DNA of 9,741 nt. Origin: Pseudomonadota bacterium. GTDB taxonomy: Bacteria > Pseudomonadota > Gammaproteobacteria > Burkholderiales > Burkholderiaceae. Below the pieces are notes generated by a model. The model made no database searches, was not told the origin of the DNA, and saw only the letters and a program-made list of their open reading frames with translations. Shown here in pieces: positions 8,475-9,741 of this stretch (positions are counted from its first letter, which is position 1; every line of letters begins with the position of its first letter). A program made the position numbers and the translations under genes. The stretch covers positions 1-9,741 of the forward strand of contig JAJYBQ010000070.1 of the NCBI GenBank assembly GCA_021778935.1. Reading direction: 5' to 3'.

Positions 8475-8875
8475 CACGATTCCGGTTGGTTGACCCGCGG
8501 ATCGACGCGCGTCTCGGAGGGAATGTGGATCATCATCCCCTCCACAACGGCACCATGGTGCATCTCCAATGCGGCGTAGCGCACATCGCCGGCGATCCGG
8601 GCCTTGGGCTGCAATTCGACGAGATGCCCGGCGTTGACCGGACCGGCGATACGGCCTCCCACCACCAGATGCGCCGCGCAGACCTCCCCCTCGATGCTGC
8701 CATGTTCACTGATGACCAGCAGGCCACTTTCTTCGCCCTCCGCGCACCGTACGGAACCTTTCACCGTGCCGTCGATCCGCATGCCGCCAACGAACGTGAC
8801 GTCACCGGAAATGGTCGTCGTCGCCCCGATCAGACTGCCGATTTCGTACTGCGCTGCCGCCTTCTTGCCAAACAT
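8474..8875 (-). CDS. Bactofilin (polymer-forming cytoskeletal protein)
   Basis: Bactofilins form non-nucleotide-dependent filaments at the inner membrane and act in cell shape, stalk or chromosome positioning and cell-wall enzyme placement. The 133-residue product is short for the family. It has the repeating beta-helix pattern from about residue 14 to 115, seen as recurrent small-G turns ([28 protein letters not shown], then SIEGEV, GRIAGPV, ARIAGDV, AVVEGMM). The N- and C-terminal tails ([27 protein letters not shown]) are short and polar. The ATG at 8875 is chosen for CTCCC/GGGAG on the minus strand six bases upstream and because family members begin M-F-x-K-K; the longer frame to 9064 overlaps the upstream gene out of frame. 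It lies 28 bases after the DUF6776-type gene, probably in one operon. Confidence 0.93.
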   Translation of the reverse strand: MFGKKAAAQYEIGSLIGATTTISGDVTFVGGMRIDGTVKGSVRCAEGEESGLLVISEHGSIEGEVCAAHLVVGGRIAGPVNAGHLVELQPKARIAGDVRYAALEMHHGAVVEGMMIHIPSETRVDPRVNQPES

Positions 8876-8881
8876 CCGCTG

Positions 8882-8886
8882 CTCCC
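8882..8886 (-). promoter_or_regulatory. Ribosome binding site of the bactofilin gene
   Basis: GGGAG on the minus strand, six bases upstream of the ATG at 8875-8873, within the 28-base gap after the preceding gene. It decides the start against the 63-residue upstream extension of the same open frame. Confidence 0.65.
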
Positions 8887-8903
8887 GTTGCCCGCCTACC
8901 GGA

Positions 8904-9644
8904 TCACCCGGCAAATGTCTGTCGCAGTCGAACCGCTCCGCCGGCGAGGATGCGCACCTGCACCGACTGCAGTCGCGCCCCGGCGGGCAACGTGAAGCCT
9001 CCCTCCACCCGCTGGTAATTGCGGAAGGATAACTGCATCGCCTGGCGCGCATCCGACGGTGCATCCACCCCCGGAACCCACAACGTGTCGAGGTGGCCGT
9101 TCTGCACGTAGGCCACGCGCAACTGCACCGATCCGACGAAATCCCGCTGCGGGCTTCCCGCCTGCTGCACCAGCAGGCGGTAGTGCATCTGTGCCGCGGT
9201 TCCTTCGGGCTCGATCCGGAAACTCCGGATCACGACGCCCTTTTCGCCCCGCCGCACCGGCAACAGGCTTTCAAAGAAATCCAGGTCCGCCTGCATCCGC
9301 GCGCGATCCGCTTCGAGATTGCGCACCTGCAGCATGAGTTGATCCTGCGCGGCCTTCCCGACCTGCACCTGGCCCTGCAGTGCCGCCGCCTTCATGGCGT
9401 CGCGATCCCGCTCTGCGGTGGCCGCACGCAAGTCGCTGCGCAAGCTCGCCACTTCCGCAACCAGTTGTTCGCGGTTGGGACCACCGAAATGCCGGCCCCA
9501 GTCGTACAGCGCCAGCCCAGCAACCGCCGCGGCCACCATCAACAAGAAGGTGATCGCCATCCGCACCGGCCAGGACATGTGCGACCGCACCGAGACCTTG
9601 GGCGCGCTCAGCGTATTCTTGCGCAGGAACAGCTTCCACTTCAT
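8904..9644 (-). CDS. DUF6776-type membrane protein with coiled coil
   Basis: The function is unknown. The 246-residue protein has a basic cytoplasmic N-terminus (1-26, MKWKLFLRKNTLSAPKVSVR and on). One transmembrane helix follows (~27-47), then a long Glu/Arg/Ala-rich coiled coil (~57-125, with LVAEVASLRSDLRAATAERDRD) that should lie in the periplasm. The C-terminal domain (~130-246) is probably beta-rich, with VVIRSFRIEPEG, MHYRLLVQQAG, GSVQLRVAYVQNG and VQVRILAGGAVRLRQTF. This layout matches what I recall of DUF6776 proteins next to bactofilin and erpA in betaproteobacteria; the family name is from memory. The ATG at 9644 has a G-rich, weak ribosome site (GGTGG). It is the first gene of the bactofilin pair. 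A link to envelope or cytoskeleton work is inferred only from this neighbour. Confidence 0.8.
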   Translation of the reverse strand: MKWKLFLRKNTLSAPKVSVRSHMSWPVRMAITFLLMVAAAVAGLALYDWGRHFGGPNREQLVAEVASLRSDLRAATAERDRDAMKAAALQGQVQVGKAAQDQLMLQVRNLEADRARMQADLDFFESLLPVRRGEKGVVIRSFRIEPEGTAAQMHYRLLVQQAGSPQRDFVGSVQLRVAYVQNGHLDTLWVPGVDAPSDARQAMQLSFRNYQRVEGGFTLPAGARLQSVQVRILAGGAVRLRQTFAG

Positions 9645-9741
9645 CGTATCGCCACCGTCCCTTGCTGCCTTTCCGTTCGCGTTCTGTGACCGTCCCGGTA
9701 TTGCGTATTGCTTTCCTGCCCGCCTTCCGTTCAGGGCACGG
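9645..9741. other. Unassigned right edge upstream of the DUF6776-type gene
   Basis: These 97 bases hold no gene I can support. The only local pattern is a tandem pair of GTATTGC (9698-9704 and 9705-9711). A promoter for the minus-strand operon or the end of an upstream gene could lie here, but neither is recognisable. Confidence 0.5.

Overview
This is a GC-rich chromosomal window with densely packed housekeeping genes. Protein similarity recalled from memory points to a betaproteobacterium: CarB, TyrS and GmhA look beta/gamma-proteobacterial, and the neighbourhood DUF6776 gene - bactofilin - erpA - anmK - tyrS is one I associate with that class. I cannot name a genus. There are no rRNA or tRNA genes, insertion sequences, CRISPR arrays or phage genes.

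Left part (1-3755, minus strand): a pyrimidine/arginine operon read as carA -> gmhA -> carB. carA (glutaminase subunit of carbamoyl-phosphate synthetase) starts at a GTG with a good ribosome site. Its stop codon overlaps the start of gmhA (sedoheptulose-7-phosphate isomerase) by four bases. carB (large subunit) follows 40 bases later and runs off the left edge after 639 codons. A lipopolysaccharide-heptose gene between the two carbamoyl-phosphate synthetase subunits is the most unusual arrangement here.

Middle part (3756-5394): about 217 bases upstream of carA hold a likely carA promoter and a foldable leader. Beyond them lies a divergent plus-strand gene for a membrane-anchored helical-repeat protein of unknown function. 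It is convergent with a minus-strand histidine phosphatase (phosphoglycerate-mutase-like) gene, and the two stop codons lie in one small inverted repeat.

Right part (5484-9741): tyrS (KMSKS type) is followed by the phosphatase gene on the minus strand. anmK (anhydro-MurNAc kinase, cell-wall recycling) runs divergently from tyrS across a 114-base spacer with a 9-bp dyad. anmK converges on erpA (A-type Fe-S carrier), with a perfect 13-bp hairpin between them. Upstream of erpA on the same strand are a bactofilin gene and a DUF6776-type membrane/coiled-coil protein gene. erpA seems to have its own promoter. The last ~97 bases hold no gene I can identify.

Most of the window is ordinary core genome. 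I did not find a convincing new defence, mobile or biosynthetic system. The observations worth checking are gmhA's position and coupling in the car operon, the unassigned helical-repeat protein, the regulatory hairpins, and the DUF6776-bactofilin-erpA linkage.
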